Shown here one piece after another: positions 53,229 through 54,301 of a DNA stretch of 54,301 nt (positions are counted from its first letter, which is position 1; the number at the start of each line of letters is the position of its first letter). The notes under the pieces were generated by a model that was not told the DNA's origin, did not search any database, and was given only the letters and a program-made list of their open reading frames with translations. The stretch is from Listeria ilorinensis. GTDB taxonomy: Bacteria; Bacillota; Bacilli; Lactobacillales; Listeriaceae. The stretch is from positions 1 through 54,301 of the forward strand of contig NZ_CAJYCN010000019.1 in the NCBI RefSeq assembly GCF_913566895.1, in the 5' to 3' direction. A program made the translations under genes and the position numbers.

Positions 53229-53696
53229 TCAGCGGTCAGATATTTCATCAAAACTGATTTTCCCCAAGGGCTCGCCTGTTTCCAAAAATGTTTTCAAACT
53301 ACTTAAAACAACAGGCCAGCCATTGTTATAACCTTCAAAAGTATTGGGATTCGTTTCAAAATCTTCAGCTAGCAAATGTTCATGTGTTAAAGTCAACCGT
53401 ACTACTTCTCCCAGCGGCTGGATTTGAAAAGAAACGATGGGCATTGGATCATGTTTTATCTTTTGACCCACATAGCTCCATGTAAAACGAAGACATCGAT
53501 TCTCTTCACAAGTAAGAACCGTTCCAAAATCAGTCACTCTACCATCTCGTAAATATTCAATACGCTCGCCAACTTGAAAAGTTGAACGGATTTTACTGCC
53601 AAAAAAGTATTTAGCTGTCTTTTCTCCATTCGTCAAAGCTTCCCATAAGGCTTCTTTAGTGGTATGAATATACATTGTACAAGAAAACGTTTTCAT
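53229..53696 (-). CDS. AHSA1/SRPBCC domain protein
   Basis: This 155-aa START-like fold protein has the AHSA1 pattern: N-terminal YIHTTKEALWEALTNGEKTAKYFFG, RLTLTHEHL, and the C-terminal GWPVVLSSLKTFLETG helix. Such proteins bind small hydrophobic ligands; function here is unknown. AAGGAGAGGG precedes the ATG. The ~280 bp on the right of the Crp gene up to this stop hold no other supported gene. Confidence 0.88.
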   Translation of the reverse strand: MKTFSCTMYIHTTKEALWEALTNGEKTAKYFFGSKIRSTFQVGERIEYLRDGRVTDFGTVLTCEENRCLRFTWSYVGQKIKHDPMPIVSFQIQPLGEVVRLTLTHEHLLAEDFETNPNTFEGYNNGWPVVLSSLKTFLETGEPLGKISFDEISDR

Positions 53697-53728
53697 TTTT
53701 ACCCTCTCCTTTCTTCATCATTTTATCA

Positions 53729-53764
53729 AAAAAAGAGTCAACCCCCTAAGTTTGACTCTTTTTT
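53729..53764. terminator. terminator after phnA
   Basis: A stem AAAAAGAGTCAA/TTGACTCTTTTT with a short loop lies just after the phnA stop on the minus strand, and T-runs flank it on both sides. Confidence 0.8.
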
Positions 53765-53767
53765 TAA

Positions 53768-54112
53768 TTAGATTTTTTTCACAAATTCAGATTTTAATTT
53801 CATGGCACCAAAGCCCTCAATTTTGCAGTCAATATTGTGATCGCCTTCTACAAGACGGATATTTTTGACTTTTGTTCCCATTTTCAAGGGATTAGATGCA
53901 CCTTTTACTTTTAAATCTTTGATTACTGTAACCGTATCTCCATCTACAAGTAAGTTGCCATTCGCATCTTTTACGATAAGATTTTCCTCTGTTGCTGTAA
54001 CACTCTCAGATAGAGCACTCCATTCATGTCCGCATTCCGGGCAAACAAGCATCCCTCTATCTTCGTAAGCATATTCCGAGTTGCATTCCGGACAATTTGG
54101 CAATTTTGTCAT
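53768..54112 (-). CDS. phnA: PhnA/YjdM family zinc-ribbon protein
   Basis: This 114-aa protein has an N-terminal zinc ribbon with CPEC (7-10) and CPEC (24-27) and a C-terminal KOW/SH3-like domain (about 45-112; [25 protein letters not shown]). It is called PhnA (alkylphosphonate utilisation protein) by history, but lacks a proven role in phosphonate use. GGAGG precedes the ATG. A single gene. Confidence 0.92.
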   Translation of the reverse strand: MTKLPNCPECNSEYAYEDRGMLVCPECGHEWSALSESVTATEENLIVKDANGNLLVDGDTVTVIKDLKVKGASNPLKMGTKVKNIRLVEGDHNIDCKIEGFGAMKLKSEFVKKI

Positions 54113-54301
54113 AATCTACATTCCTCCATTTCTTTTTTTATTATACTAAAAATCAGCCCAAATAAATGCCCAATTTCCACTTTTTTCTATTCTTTAGGAT
54201 TTTTTTGAAAGCAAGTTTAAAAACAACTCGTTTTTGAATTATTTTCAAAAATTTCGTTTTTCGTATTAACAATTATAAAATTTAAAGATATAATATAATT
54301 G
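54113..54301. other. AT-rich end of window, no gene seen
   Basis: The last 189 bases are very AT-rich, include the probable promoter region of phnA, and hold no supported gene. Confidence 0.4.

Noticed and set aside
53046-53306. 86-codon plus-strand ORF right of the Crp/Fnr gene
   Set aside because: No RBS, composition not gene-like, end overlaps the SRPBCC gene antisense.

Overview
The window looks like chromosome of a low-to-moderate GC Firmicute, almost certainly Listeria or a close relative in Listeriaceae. The evidence is the tmRNA tag GKENKSLAFAA, an est-rnr-smpB-ssrA block, a block (LysR, OYE-type reductase, shikimate dehydrogenase, dehydroquinate dehydratase, cysteine-free L32, nitroreductase, IsdG) that matches my memory of L. 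monocytogenes lmo0484-lmo0491, a PgdA of Listeria length, and a PrfA/Crp-type regulator. The species is inference; no database was searched.

Layout. Positions 1-2400 are the right end of an AT-rich integrated element at the 3' end of ssrA. It has unknown ORFs, a broken ImmA/IrrE-type gene and a tyrosine integrase whose first catalytic Arg reads as His. Positions 2400-7014 hold translation rescue, RNA decay and export genes (ssrA, smpB, rnr, est, secG). Positions 7126-12040 hold aroD, aroE and a FadH-like reductase divergent from a LysR regulator; this resembles quinate/shikimate catabolism. Positions 12093-15318 hold a Nudix/NrtR-like gene, a CmpB-like membrane gene, rpmF, a nitroreductase, isdG with a Fur box inside its promoter, and a DUF488 gene. 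Positions 15319-19294 hold a structured intergenic region, a small hypothetical gene with an attenuator-like leader, an RsbR-type STAS protein, a DsbA-like protein and rlmN.

Positions 19414-25930 hold a PadR-DUF1700-DUF4097 operon divergent from a MoxR-DUF58-transglutaminase operon. Positions 25986-33789 hold an MDR reductase, a membrane protein, an ECF sigma/anti-sigma/membrane operon, an LCP protein, a low-complexity membrane-anchored protein, a class B PBP with a MecA-type N-terminal domain, and a VanZ-like protein. Positions 33817-36760 hold a second PadR operon with 2-TM repeat proteins, divergent from an HxxxDG acyltransferase-like gene. Positions 36804-43391 hold pgdA, a TtcA-like gene, a candidate small RNA, a ZIP transporter, a PiT phosphate transporter with a DUF1149 gene, and small membrane proteins.

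Positions 43392-54112 hold a decayed (probably ISL3-like) transposase fragment, then a glycoside locus: an AraC regulator fused to a GH39 domain, divergent from a GPH symporter, a GH3 glycosidase and an HSL-type esterase, with a cre site. After it come a half-length UvrC paralog, a Crp/Fnr regulator, an AHSA1/SRPBCC protein and PhnA.

The best candidates for new biology are the regulator-glycosidase fusion and its operon, the PadR operon encoding six ~50-residue 2-TM modules, the candidate sRNA at 39358-39460, the half-UvrC, and the stranded ssrA element with a substituted integrase.
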